Part shown: positions 34,929 through 44,673 of the stretch, piece by piece
How positions within the stretch are numbered: the stretch's first letter is position 1
How the letters are laid out: each line of letters opens with the position of its first letter
Source: an uncultured Clostridia bacterium
GTDB taxonomy: Bacteria > Bacillota > Clostridia > Christensenellales > Borkfalkiaceae
DNA length: 44,733 nt
Assembly: GCA_904373255.1 (NCBI GenBank)
Contig: CAJFFD010000040.1
Location: 1 to 44,733, forward strand
Reading direction: 5' to 3'
Notes under the pieces: model-generated
The model's input: the letters and a program-made list of their open reading frames with translations, nothing else
Database searches by the model: none
Told to the model about the DNA's origin: nothing
Program-made: the position numbers and the translations under genes

Positions 34929-35233
34929 GCGGTTTTGCTTTCGGTTTTGCCACTTTTTTTAAAAAACTTTTTCCTTTCGGGCGGAAAAGGAAATATTTGC
35001 CGCCCGCGGACGTTTTTTCCTCCCTCCGCCCCTTTTAACATTATTATAAAAAAACCGGGCGGCATTAAAAAACGACGGGGCGCACCCGCCGGGGCGCGGG
35101 CGCGCTGCCGCACGCCGCAGGCGCCGTTACGGAAAAACGGAACGTTTGCGCCTATTCTGCTGTTTTGCCGCGCCTTCCGCCCCGAAAAACGGCGGGCGCG
35201 CCGCGGGCAGCCTGTGCGGCGGAACCGCACTTC

Positions 35234-35285
35234 CCGGCAGGCAGAGCGGCGCGCCTGAAATCGGGCGCGCCGCTCTGCCTGCCGG
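35234..35285. repeat. Perfect 22-bp inverted repeat
   Basis: Arms 35234-35255 and 35264-35285 pair without mismatch around an 8-nt loop. No T-run follows on either strand, so it is not a standard terminator; it closes the unit described next. Confidence 0.85.
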
Positions 35286-35286
35286 A

Positions 35287-35970
35287 TCAATTCCCTTGTC
35301 CTGCAACTATAACGGAGGCTCCCGCGCGTTTTCCCGCGTTGGTTTTTACGTTCTTGCCATCGGTTATTCCAAAAAGTTTTCCGGCAGAACCGCTACTTAC
35401 GCTTTTTAACCCTTTTGTGACCTGTATGTCGGTTAAATATTGCAGCTCCTTGGAAAAGATTTCTTTTTCTTTACCGCCTCGCCATTTTCTCCCCTTCATC
35501 AACCCGGAAGCCTTACGGACGCCTGACCTTTTTTGTACAATATCTCGACTTTCTCAAAACGATTGCGCAAAATAAGCGCCGATTCGGCCCAAAGCGCTTT
35601 CACGCTTTCGGAGTTTGTGAGTAAAAACCATCATCCGTGAAGACCCGACGGCCCGCGGTTCCGCTTTGATTCCTTTTTTCGCTTCGGCGTTACAGCTGGT
35701 TTCCGCTTCCGCAGAAAAAATTCCTCTCCGCTTTGCCTCGCCGTGCGTTCCCTCCGCTCCGTCTGAAAATTTGCGCTTTTCCTTGCCGAAAAAGTTCTCC
35801 CCTTGCGACCCGTTTTGCCGTTTCGTTGTACACCCGACGTTCAAAACTCTGCGCAGATTCGATCGCGAGGGTTTCCCTCTTTCCGCTCGGTTCGGCGTTC
35901 CTTTCCGAACAAAACTTTGTTCGCGTACAGGTTCGGCCAACTCCTTCCGTGTGGGATCTTCCCTGTCTGT
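35287..35970 (-). ncRNA. Candidate large non-coding RNA (about 0.7 kb)
   Basis: A strong promoter at 35977-36004 fires into this stretch on the minus strand, and the 22-bp inverted repeat marks its far end. The transcript would be purine-rich. It holds many short hairpins (GAACAAA / TTTGTTC, GAGGG / CCCTC, GCGC-rich pairs). Two open frames on the minus strand (35554-35940, a TTG start; 35287-35502) have no convincing start sites or protein-like composition. I do not recognise it as RNase P RNA, tmRNA or another named class. A divergent protein gene remains possible. Confidence 0.45.
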
Positions 35971-35976
35971 GTTTAT

Positions 35977-36004
35977 ATTATAGCACGTTTTTTTGATTTG
36001 TCAA
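35977..36004 (-). promoter_or_regulatory. Strong promoter of the 0.7 kb unit
   Basis: Minus strand: TTGACA (35999-36004), 16-bp spacer, TATAAT (35977-35982). It fires into a region with no recognisable protein gene. Confidence 0.85.
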
Positions 36005-36048
36005 TACCTTTTTTGAAAATTTTTTTAATTTTTTGTGATTTAATTTCA

Positions 36049-36791
36049 TCAGAAAGATTTCGCACAGTATGTTTCCAAAAAACGGTTGATGAGCGGGAAG
36101 TCGGACGGGGTGATGAGCAGCAGCGCCTTTTCGCCCAAAATGCCGTTTTCGGTGACGATGACGGCGTAAATCCCCTTATGCGTTTCGAACGCCTCGAACC
36201 CTCGAACACGTCGAACACCGTCGCCTCGCGACTCATGACGAGGTATTTTTGCAGAACCTTTTCGTCGAGGATGTTGCCGCAGAGGGTGTTCCGCAAAAAT
36301 TCCGTAACGTTTTCGCCCGCCGAAGCGCGCCGGGCGATCTCCTCATACAGGCAGTAGCAGTTGATGACGCCCGCCATTTTGCCGTGGTCGTACACCAGCA
36401 GCGTTTTCTGCTTTTCCCGCGCGAATGTTTCCGCCGCCTCCAGCAGCGGCTTATCCGCGAACACGGACGCGAGCTTTTTGACTTTGAGCGCGTCGGTGAT
36501 GCGGGGCGGGTCGCAGATCTGCTTTTCGATCGATTCGATGGTATCCACCACCTCGTCGCACGGGTTGGCAATGAACAGCTCGCCGCCCGCCGTGCGGTGC
36601 ACGATGGCGTTGCGCAGCTTTCCATAATCGACGAGCTCGTTTTCGTAGCGGCGAACCGTGATGTTCAGGTCGGTACAGCGTTTGACCAGATCGGTAAAGT
36701 TCTGCGTCGGTCGGGCGCTGTATAAGATTTTCAGCCGGCTCTCGATGTTGTTATAACTCTTCAAAAACCTTGCCGCGTTTCCATACTCCAT
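36049..36791 (-). pseudogene. CBS-like domain protein with helical N-terminus, frameshifted near the end
   Basis: About 247 residues once repaired. Residues 1-75 are helical and contain LRNAIVHR, an R-x4-H pattern like that of HEPN domains. The rest resembles a CBS pair (ITDALKVKKLASVFADKPLL, TLLVYDHGKMAGVINCYCLYEEIAR, and after the break GIYAVIVTENGILGEKALLLIT). CBS pairs usually sense adenine nucleotides. At about 36199 a missing base shifts the frame after DVFEG; the proper end ITPSDFPLINRFLETYCAKSF stops at 36049. As written the protein ends with an unrelated basic tail reaching 35973. It is the only gene in its unit. Confidence 0.72.
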
Positions 36792-36909
36792 TGGCTGTTT
36801 TCCTCCTTATCGGATAATGCAATTATCCCTTACGCCCGCATTATACCACACAATTTGCCGTTCGGCAATACCCCCGGCACAAAATATTGTATATTTTTTT
36901 GCGGCGGCG

Positions 36910-36938
36910 TTGCCAAACGGAGCCGTTTATGATATACT
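36910..36938 (+). promoter_or_regulatory. Promoter of the HNH gene with start codon at expected +1
   Basis: TTGCCA (36910-36915), 17 bp, TATACT (36933-36938), then six bases and ATG 36945. Same geometry as the promoter at 1204-1232. Confidence 0.78.
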
Positions 36939-36944
36939 GTTTCT

Positions 36945-37385
36945 ATGACGGACAAAATTTACAGGCTGAATTTTCAGCTCGTTCCCGACGGATGCTGGTA
37001 CACCAACCTGCGCAGCGCCCTGCCCAAAGAAGTTTGGGACAAACTTCGCCGCGCCGCCTACGCGCGCGCGGGCGGACGCTGCATGATTTGCGGCGCGGGC
37101 GGGCGGCTGGAAGCGCACGAAGTGTGGAGCTACGATGACGAAAAACATATTCAGAAACTGGAAGACATCGTCGCCGTATGCCGCGCCTGCCACGAAGTCA
37201 TCCACATCGGGCGCACGGCGCTCATGGGGCGGGAAGCGGAGGCGCAGGCGCACTTTTGCAAAGTGAACGGAGCCACGCAGAGCGAATACCACGCCGCCCT
37301 CGGCGAAGCCAACCGCGTACACGCCGAGCGCAGCCGCCACGAATGGGTGACGGACATCTCCAAACTGAAAGACTTGCTGCGCTGA
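36945..37385 (+). CDS. HNH-motif nuclease-like protein
   Basis: 146 residues. Two CxxC knuckles (Cys46/Cys49 and Cys79/Cys82), EAHEVW with His58, and CHEVIHIGR with His83 and His87 form a treble-clef HNH-type finger. The flanks (CWYTNLRSALPKEVWDKLRR; ERSRHEWVTDIS) match a widespread chromosomal HNH family of about 140 residues, whose role is unknown. There is no methylase or restriction partner nearby. The start codon is placed by the promoter; the transcript is probably leaderless. Confidence 0.85.
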   Translation: MTDKIYRLNFQLVPDGCWYTNLRSALPKEVWDKLRRAAYARAGGRCMICGAGGRLEAHEVWSYDDEKHIQKLEDIVAVCRACHEVIHIGRTALMGREAEAQAHFCKVNGATQSEYHAALGEANRVHAERSRHEWVTDISKLKDLLR

Positions 37386-37470
37386 ATACCGCCCCGCCTG
37401 CGAATTTCCGTGAACACAGGGGGAAACCGCCGCACGGCGTTAATAAACCTTTCGGAGGATACTCTGTACT

Positions 37471-37815
37471 ATGAAAAAAGTGAAGATAACCGTTCTGAGG
37501 AAAACCTTGCAGGAGGACTTGGCAAGGGAATACGGCGTCGAGGGGCTGACCGCCTGCCCGATGCTGCGCGAGGGGCAGGTGTTCTACGCCGACTACGCCA
37601 AACCGGAGGGGTTGTGCGACGAGGCATGGAAAGCCATTTACCAATATGTGTTCGCCCTCGCGCACGGGAGCGGCGGGGATTTGTTCTATTACGGCGACTG
37701 GATCCGCACGCCGGGCGTCGCCGTCTGTTCGTGCAACGACGGGCTGCGCCCCGTCATCTTCAAGCTGGAAGCGACGGACATCGAGGCGGAAATCGGCTAC
37801 ACGCCCGTCAAATGA
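37471..37815 (+). CDS. TIGR04076 family protein
   Basis: 114 residues. MKKVKITVLRK, a central Cys-containing ACPMLREGQVF, and CSCNDGLRPVIFKLE near the end are typical of this small, Cys-containing family common in anaerobes. The function is unknown; redox or metal binding has been suggested by the conserved Cys residues, which is inference. A GGAGG site lies about 12 nt before the ATG. It is 15 nt upstream of the CDF gene. Confidence 0.82.
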   Translation: MKKVKITVLRKTLQEDLAREYGVEGLTACPMLREGQVFYADYAKPEGLCDEAWKAIYQYVFALAHGSGGDLFYYGDWIRTPGVAVCSCNDGLRPVIFKLEATDIEAEIGYTPVK

Positions 37816-37830
37816 GGCATAAGTCAGGCT

Positions 37831-38914
37831 ATGGTCGCAAAATTTTTGATAAAAGAGGGCGAAAAGCCCACATCGCCCGCCGCCCGCGAGCGCATCGGAA
37901 AATTTTCGGGGATCCTGGGCATCGCGCTCAATACCCTGCTCGCCGCGGGAAAAATCGCCGTCGGGGCGCTGTTCGGCATGATCTCCGTGCTCGCCGACGG
38001 CATGAACAACCTGACCGACTGCGGGAGCAACGTCGTTTCCGTCATCGGTTTTAAGATGAGCGGCAAACCCGCCGACAAGGAACACCCCTTCGGGCATCAG
38101 CGCGCCGAGGCCATCTCCGCGCTCGTCATCGCGCTCATCGTGCTCGTCGTCGCCGTCGAGCTGGCGATACAATCGGTCGAAAAGATCATCTCGCCGGCGG
38201 AGAGCGAATTTTCCTACTGGCTGGTGGCGGTGCTTGCCGCTTCGGTGCTCGTTAAATTGTTTATGTTTTTCCTGAACCGAAACTTCGCCAAGGCGATCGG
38301 TTCGGAAGCGCTCAAAGCGACCGCCGCCGACAGCGTTTCGGACGCGGTCGCGACCGCCGCGGTGCTCCTCTCCCTGCTCATCTCGCAGTGGACGGGGTTC
38401 AGCCTCGACGGGTACATGGGCGCGGCGGTGGCGGTGTTCATCGCCTTTACGGGCGGTTCCATTTTAAAGGAAACGGTGTCGCGTTTATTGGGCAAAGCGC
38501 CCGACGCGGAAGTCGTAAAAGAGATCGAGAGAAAGGTGCTCTCCTTTGACGGAGTACGCGGGCTGCACGATCTGACGGTGCATTCCTACGGCAAAAACAA
38601 GCTGTACGCGACGGTGCACGTCGAAGTGGATTCGCGCATGCCGATCATGGACGCGACCCGCTCGTATTCGACGACCCGAAAATAAACCGCTACCGCGAAG
38701 AGGCGGAGCGCATCGTTGCGAACATCGACCCGTGGTTCAGAATGCACGATTTCCGCGTGGTGGGCGGCACGACGCACTCCAACCTGGTGTTCGACGTTGC
38801 CGTGCCGTTCGATTGTACTTTGAGCGAAGCGGAGATCCTCTCAAAGACGGCGTATCTCTCCTCGGCGAAAACCTCGACGCCGTGGTGACGGTGGAACGGC
38901 AGAATGTGGAGTAA
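37831..38914 (+). pseudogene. Cation diffusion facilitator transporter with two lesions
   Basis: The N-terminal six-helix CDF domain is intact (LADGMNNLTDCGSNVVSV with metal-site Asp residues in helix 2; ATAADSVSDAVATAAV in helix 5; HPFGHQRAEAI loop). The cytoplasmic domain breaks after HVEVDSRMPIMDA: about 20-25 residues, including the conserved His-Asp segment, are missing and the frame changes. Sequence resumes with DPLVFDDPKINRYREEAERI and HDFRVVGGTTHSNLVFDVAV. A second break at about 38840 (an extra CT) precedes the end LLGENLDAVVTVERQNVE. Intact CDF proteins of this type are about 380-400 residues. They export Zn, Mn, Fe or similar ions. Confidence 0.85.
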
Positions 38915-38940
38915 GTACTACGATTTTCAACGCTCCATGC

Positions 38941-38976
38941 AAAAAAGAAGCCTTGCAAAGCAAGGCTTCTTTTTTG
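38941..38976. terminator. Bidirectional terminator after the CDF gene
   Basis: AAGAAGCCTTG / CAAGGCTTCTT with a 5-nt loop, A-run and T-run flanks. It marks the boundary to the AT-rich island. Confidence 0.87.
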
Positions 38977-39081
38977 CATGCCGCACTCCAAAACAATTTG
39001 TTATGTTTTAAAAATTTATTTTGCGCAATACTAACAGAAAAAGATTTTTGAAACGTCCAATTCAATCCATGCGAACAAACA

Positions 39082-39110
39082 TTGACGGTTACTGCAAGAT
39101 ATGTTATAAT
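39082..39110 (+). promoter_or_regulatory. Promoter of the glycosyltransferase island
   Basis: TTGACG (39082-39087), 17 bp, TATAAT (39105-39110). The following leader is AT-rich and lacks a clear Shine-Dalgarno site. Confidence 0.78.
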
Positions 39111-39164
39111 TATTTCAATTATTTTATGACAAATATATAAATAATATATTATTGACATATTATC

Positions 39165-41441
39165 ATGAGAAATTTTACAATGCCCACAAAAGAAAATATT
39201 ACTGTTAAAGTTTCTATCGTTATCCCCGTATATAACGTAGAAAAGAATCTTCGCAATTGTTTAAATTGTCTAATTGATCAAACATTGCGGGAAATAGAAA
39301 TCATCTGTATAGACGACGCCTCTACCGATAATAGCGGCGCTATTCTGCAAGAATACGAAAAACTTGATCCTCGAATCACCGTTATAAGTCATAAAACAAA
39401 TCTATCCGCAAGCATAGCACGAAAAGAGGGCGCGCTTGCAGCCAATGGCGAATATACGCTTTTTCTTGACCCCGATGACACTTTGGAAAAAGCAGCAACG
39501 GAAATTTTATATCGTACCGCTACGGAAAAAAATATAGAAATTCTCCACTTCGGCACAAACGTAATCAATCGGGGTGTTACGGAAAAACAAGTTGAATGGT
39601 ACAAAACTTTTGCGAAACCATATACTGATTTTCTGTACGGTGAAGATGTATTTACTCGCTGTTTCGATACACAAGAATACCGCTTCAATATTTGGAATAA
39701 ACTGATTAAAACCACCCTTTGTAAAAAAGCGATGTCTTATTGCGTCGACGTACCCCTGCCTAAGGCACAAGACTTATATGCCTATTTTTTAATCGCTTAC
39801 TTCGCCAAGTCGTATTATGGCATTGAAGACAAATTTTACAATTATGCCTTTGGCGGAGGCATCAGCGGCGGCAAAGATTTTACGGAAGAAAAATTCCGCC
39901 GTCATTGTTCCCAAGCGAACGTTGCCTATTACATCGTTCAATTTATGCTTGACCACGGTGGGCTCGAAAAGCATTACCGCGCAGTTCTGCATATAATTAG
40001 CAATTTAATTAATGACAATATATCTAGCCTTCGCTCATGCGGCAAAGCGAAAGTTAAATTTAGTGCGGAAAATATCTTTGCTGAAGCATGGGGCGAAGGG
40101 ATGCTTTGGCAAAAACTTTCAGAGCATATATTTCAGGGGGATGATCAATGCTGTGCTCGGTTATTATTTGAAATTGAATTTAAAATCTTAAAAAACGTAT
40201 CTATACGGACGCGCAAAGTCATCTTTGATCATTTCCTTTCGATCTTATCCGTTTATCCGGATATCCTGGATGAGCTTGTCGCTGAACACGATATCCAAAG
40301 CAAAGATTACATGTTTTTACAAACGGTTTCTGCCGCTATAAAGGCCAAAAAATACGCCGGGCGGTATATTCCTGTTTTTATGGCGACAAATGACAACTAC
40401 GCCCCCTTTTTAGGCGTTACATTAAATTCATTGCTGCTCAATGCCGATCGATATTATTTCTATGACATTTATATCTTCCATTCCGGGATCAAGGAATATT
40501 ATATCTCGAAATTGGACAGCATACAAGAAAAAGACGCAAACGTCCGATGCGTCAATGTAAAATCAATCATCACTTCGCAAAATTTGTATTCCAACCGACA
40601 TTATTCAGTTGAAATGTATCATCGTTTCCTGATTCCCGAATTATTCTTTTTCCTGCCGAAAGCAGTCTATATCGATTGTGACACAATCGTATTGGACAGC
40701 ATTCATAAATTATACAATATTAATATCGGAAACAATGTGTTAGGCGCCGCCCGTAATCTGCTACACAGAGAAATGTATGAATACGTTGTTAATAAACTGC
40801 ATTTTGATCCCGAAAAATATATCAATTCCGGCGTTTTGCTCATTAATTGCGAACAGTTTATCCTGCAAGGTATAAAAAATAAATGTTATGCATTTCTGCA
40901 AAATCATCTTTCGTTGGAATGCCCCGATCAGGATGCATTGAACGTTTGTTGCAAAGATATTCAAATTATCAATGCCGAATGGAATGTGCAATGGCATCAC
41001 TTGCTTAATAAAAGCACCCCGCGCTATTCGCTTGTCCCGAACGATGCTGAAATTTTTTCCGATGCTTTGGCTGATATACGACTTCTGCATTTTACTTCCA
41101 ATAAAAAGCCTTGGAATTATCTTGCCTCTGAATACAGCGAACTCTTTTGGGAATATGCCGCTACTTCAATCTTTGCTGCGGAAACTAAATTTAAATATCA
41201 CGATTTACAAGACCCGATCAACGATAAAATTAAAGATTTATACGTTAAAATAGGAAAGCTGACGAAGCAACTTGAATCTTCGAAAAGGGAGTCGAATGCG
41301 CACTCCAACCGTAAAGTATCTCTGTTCGGAAAAGTTTTTAATTATTGGCGCAAATATGGACTTCTTTGTACAATAGTTCGAATTTTTGGCGGACGGGAGC
41401 GAGCAGAAACGTACTATACTAAAAATAAAAAGACTCGGTAA
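39165..41441 (+). CDS. GT2-GT8 bifunctional glycosyltransferase
   Basis: 758 residues. The N-terminal family 2 domain (about 15-250): VSIVIPVYNVEKNLRN, IDDASTDNSG, FLDPDDTLEKA (DxD). A helical linker (about 250-395) follows, then a family 8 domain (about 400-655): MATNDNYAPFLGVTLNSLL, YIDCDTIVLD (DxD near 503), NSGVLLINCEQF, PDQDALNVCC, HFTSNKKPWNY. The tail is a basic coiled stretch. Two transferases in one chain suggest successive sugar additions to one glycan. There is no membrane segment. The start is uncertain: ATG 39165 or 39180, neither with a good ribosome site. The low-GC composition differs from genes before 38.9 kb, indicating transfer. Confidence 0.9.
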   Translation: MRNFTMPTKENITVKVSIVIPVYNVEKNLRNCLNCLIDQTLREIEIICIDDASTDNSGAILQEYEKLDPRITVISHKTNLSASIARKEGALAANGEYTLFLDPDDTLEKAATEILYRTATEKNIEILHFGTNVINRGVTEKQVEWYKTFAKPYTDFLYGEDVFTRCFDTQEYRFNIWNKLIKTTLCKKAMSYCVDVPLPKAQDLYAYFLIAYFAKSYYGIEDKFYNYAFGGGISGGKDFTEEKFRRHCSQANVAYYIVQFMLDHGGLEKHYRAVLHIISNLINDNISSLRSCGKAKVKFSAENIFAEAWGEGMLWQKLSEHIFQGDDQCCARLLFEIEFKILKNVSIRTRKVIFDHFLSILSVYPDILDELVAEHDIQSKDYMFLQTVSAAIKAKKYAGRYIPVFMATNDNYAPFLGVTLNSLLLNADRYYFYDIYIFHSGIKEYYISKLDSIQEKDANVRCVNVKSIITSQNLYSNRHYSVEMYHRFLIPELFFFLPKAVYIDCDTIVLDSIHKLYNINIGNNVLGAARNLLHREMYEYVVNKLHFDPEKYINSGVLLINCEQFILQGIKNKCYAFLQNHLSLECPDQDALNVCCKDIQIINAEWNVQWHHLLNKSTPRYSLVPNDAEIFSDALADIRLLHFTSNKKPWNYLASEYSELFWEYAATSIFAAETKFKYHDLQDPINDKIKDLYVKIGKLTKQLESSKRESNAHSNRKVSLFGKVFNYWRKYGLLCTIVRIFGGRERAETYYTKNKKTR

Positions 41442-41448
41442 AATAACA

Positions 41449-44400
41449 ATGAAAACTACAGCTGAAAAATTTTGGGAAAAAGGTCTTTATAAACGCGGCT
41501 TTGTGATTGCGACCGAAAGGGCACTCTTTGTAGGAAAGTTGCCGAAATATTGGCAAATCATAGATCTGCCCAATCAAAGCTGCATCGCTTATGACCCTGA
41601 AAATACGCTCGTGTTCTCTGAAAAAAAGGATGTTTGGGTTTGCTTATGCGGCAGCTATTGTATGGATACGACTGCCGGACATATGGATATGCAACTGATT
41701 GTCGATAATCTTGCGAAAGCCCTGTTTGTATCCGATGAATCGTTCTATGATTATCTTGATGAGTTAAACGGTCGATTTGTATGTATTTTCTCGAAAAAAG
41801 GAAGCGTAAGCGTTTTGAACGATGCTACGGCCTCGCGCAGCGTTTATTATGCCACCGATCGTGAAGTGATTGCATCCCATTATAATCTTGTTCACGATAT
41901 CGTTGCAACCCAAGAAGACCCCTTTTGGGAAAAGTATTGCGAATGGGTCGACGATAAAAAGAAGGAACGCAAACCCTGGCCCTGGGTAATGCCGGGGGAT
42001 CGTACCCCTTGGGCGAACATAAAAATTCTGCCTCCCAATCATAAAATCATTTTACCCGCCATGCAATCGGTACGGTTCTATCCGCGCTGCCCAATGCCTG
42101 AAACGAATATCGAAGCTGCTACGTCTTTAATAGCAAATACTTTATCCAAAGAGACGGAAACGCTGACGCAATATTTTTCAGTTTACCAAAGCCTGACCGC
42201 AGGCAGCGATACGCGCATAACCCTTGCCGCGATGAGAAATGTAGCCAAAAAAGCTGTCTTCTTTACCTATCATGATGCGCGCACGCGAAAGGGCGAATAC
42301 ATCGTCTACAAAATTTTGAAAAAGCAAAAGAGATTTGCGAAAGGGAAAATTTGTGTTTCCGTGAAATTGTAATTCCGGAAACGCCCATCGATCCGGCTTT
42401 AAAAGATGTTTTGAACAGAAACCATTATCATAAAAGTATATCGTTATTGTTGGACGCCTATGCTGACCTTTTTCATAACGGATCAATCCATTTGCGCTCC
42501 AATTTAATCGAAATAATACGCGGAAACGAACACGCACCGCTTAATACGGTCGATCCGAATAAAACAGACATCGGAGAATATTTTGCATCTCTGAACGGTT
42601 ATAATAGAAGCTACAAGTATGCTCCAGAAGCAGCTTCTATCTTTTCCGATTATTACAGCGCCAGCGCCTTGGATAATTTATATGATTATCCTATGTCGCA
42701 AATATTCTATTGGGAATATCGTATAGGCTCTTGGTTGAGCGGCGCCATTCTTATGGAAAATGACCTCGTCTGTGATACTTTCCAATTATTCAATTGCCGA
42801 AAAATTCTCAATGTTGGTCTGGCTCTTCCTTCTCATTACAGAAATCGCTCTATTTTATATGACACGCTAATAAAAAAACTTTGGCCGGAATTGTTAAATT
42901 ACGGCCTACCGAATCAAAAAGTACCTCTTTTTGATTTATTGAACCGCAACGAAATTAAGGGCGGACAAGTTGCCTTTGATAATAAAATCGAATACTTTTC
43001 CGGAAACGTTTATGACAAAGAACGTCGAGTTTCTGCAATTTTCGAACCGTATGCGCAAGGTCTTAATTTCGGCTTTGCGGCAAATAAATTAAACCGCGGA
43101 GACTTTTGTTCCTTTCGAACGACTCACCGAACGGAAAAAGATTTAAATTATTTTTATCAACTGGAAGTCAAAAATACTTGGGTGCAAGGAGCCGGGGGCG
43201 GTATCGTCTATGAGCTGCTTATAAACAAACAACCTGTCTACAAATTGTCAACAATATCGTGTTATTATGTAAATCAAATACGTTATTCGTTCAAAGCGTC
43301 TGAAACGCGCACAAATACTATTGAATTTAGATTAAGAGCAGAACGAGATATCGGAGCCATTCATAATGGCAATATCGACGTACGTTGCTTAGAATTAAAA
43401 CGCGATTTCGGAAACGAATACGATTATAAGCCATCTTTGATCGATACCATACACGCTGTAAAAGAGCAAGACACGCGGCTTAAAATAGAAAAACTTACAA
43501 AATCTTCCTTATCTAATCTGCCCACAGCGCATCGACCGTCGGAAAAAGTGCCGGATAATGAAACACCTACAAAATACAGCGCCTTGTTTGAATTGCAGCA
43601 AGTCGTAAATTCCCAAGTTGACATAAATAATTTAGGAAAGACCCGTTCGGAATTGATCTATGGCGCAGATAAATCCTATTTAGAGGATCGCGCCATTTTT
43701 ATAGATCTCGAAAATATTACTATGCTGCCTAACGGTCGTTTTCGAACAAAATTACACGGAGTCGAGTTCGACTGTCTTTTCCATCTAAAAAAAGGAAAGC
43801 CCCTTTATGTAATTTTTAGCGGATCCAAAACCTCCACTCCTCCCGTTTTCAAACGTTGGTCTTGGTACAATATTTTTGGCGGAAGCGTATTAAATATTGC
43901 AGACCCTTCCTACGCATTAAACGAAAAACTTTATTTGGGCTGGTACTATGGAACAGCAACGCAGAATTACCGGGATTTTATTGCCGAAATGGTTTGCAAA
44001 ATAGCTTCGTTTTTAAATGTGCGAAACGAAGATATTTATTTTTATGCTTCTTCCGGCGGAGGCCCCGCAGCTATTCAATGCGCGTCCATCATTGAAGGAA
44101 GTACCGCAATGGTTATAAATCCGCAAATATTTTTGGAATTATATCATTATGCCCCTACTTTTCGGCAGCTTACAGGAATCGATTTATCGAAAGAAGATCC
44201 TTCGCATCGACAAGATGTATCTTATTATCTATTGAATAGTCCAAAATCAAATTTTCTTTTAATAGAAAATTTGCAAAGTGAGGACGACACCCTTCAATTT
44301 TATGCGTTGGAAAAGAAATTAGGGACTTCCTTTAAATATGGAATAACACGCCTTAATAATCTGGGAATTTGGCTATACGATGCAAACACAAAAAATTCTC

Positions 44401-44585
44401 CCACACACAATGCACAGGAAGACCAAACGCTCTATTTTGCAATCGACTATTTGGCAAAAAGCATGAAAACATGCACAGATTGGGATCATTTAGAAGAATT
44501 ATATCTCGTCATTTCTGAACTGTGGCGCACCCAATGGCAATTACGTGACTCCCTCGCCTTGCAAAAAAAGAATATTCAAAGTTAA
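41449..44585 (+). pseudogene. Asparagine-synthetase-like / alpha-beta hydrolase fusion, frame change at 42319
   Basis: Once joined it is about 1045 residues. Part 1 (from ATG 41449): a glutaminase-like fold without the N-terminal Cys (LNGRFVCIFSKKGSVSVLND), then an ATP-binding PP-loop-like site LTAGSDTRITLAAMR as in asparagine-synthetase relatives. At a run of five A (42319-42323) the frame changes by -1; the other frame reads KAKEICERENLCFREIVIPE and continues to 44585. Part 2: a beta-sandwich-like middle (FGFAANKLNRGDFCSFRTTH) and a C-terminal hydrolase fold (YVIFSGSKTS, then YFYASSGGGPAAIQ with the likely Ser nucleophile). The last domain recalls Asp2-like proteins of accessory Sec/glycan loci. 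It follows the glycosyltransferase by 7 nt. Glycan amidation or acyl editing is inference. Confidence 0.75.
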
Positions 44586-44591
44586 AATAAA

Positions 44592-44632
44592 AAAGCCAAC
44601 GGAAAACAATTTGTGCTCCGCTGGCTTTTTTT
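44592..44632 (+). terminator. Terminator of the glycosyltransferase island
   Basis: AGCCAACGGA / TCCGCTGGCT stem (one mismatch) followed by T7. Confidence 0.83.
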
Positions 44633-44664
44633 ACAAAAAAGACGTCCGAATTTTATCGGACGTC
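44633..44664 (-). terminator. Terminator of the rRNA operon
   Basis: GACGTCCGA / TCGGACGTC stem; on the minus strand it is followed by TTTTTTGTAAA. It lies just after the 5S gene. Confidence 0.85.
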
Positions 44665-44673
44665 TCAAAATTG

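Noticed and set aside
35554-35940. A 128-codon gene on the minus strand starting with TTG
   Set aside because: The GGAAGGAG sequence is directly against the TTG with no spacer, the composition is unlike neighbouring proteins, and there is no family resemblance.
36540-36791. Toxin-like HEPN ribonuclease call for the CBS-like protein
   Set aside because: One R-x4-H pattern in a helical region is too little; there is no nucleotidyltransferase antitoxin neighbour.
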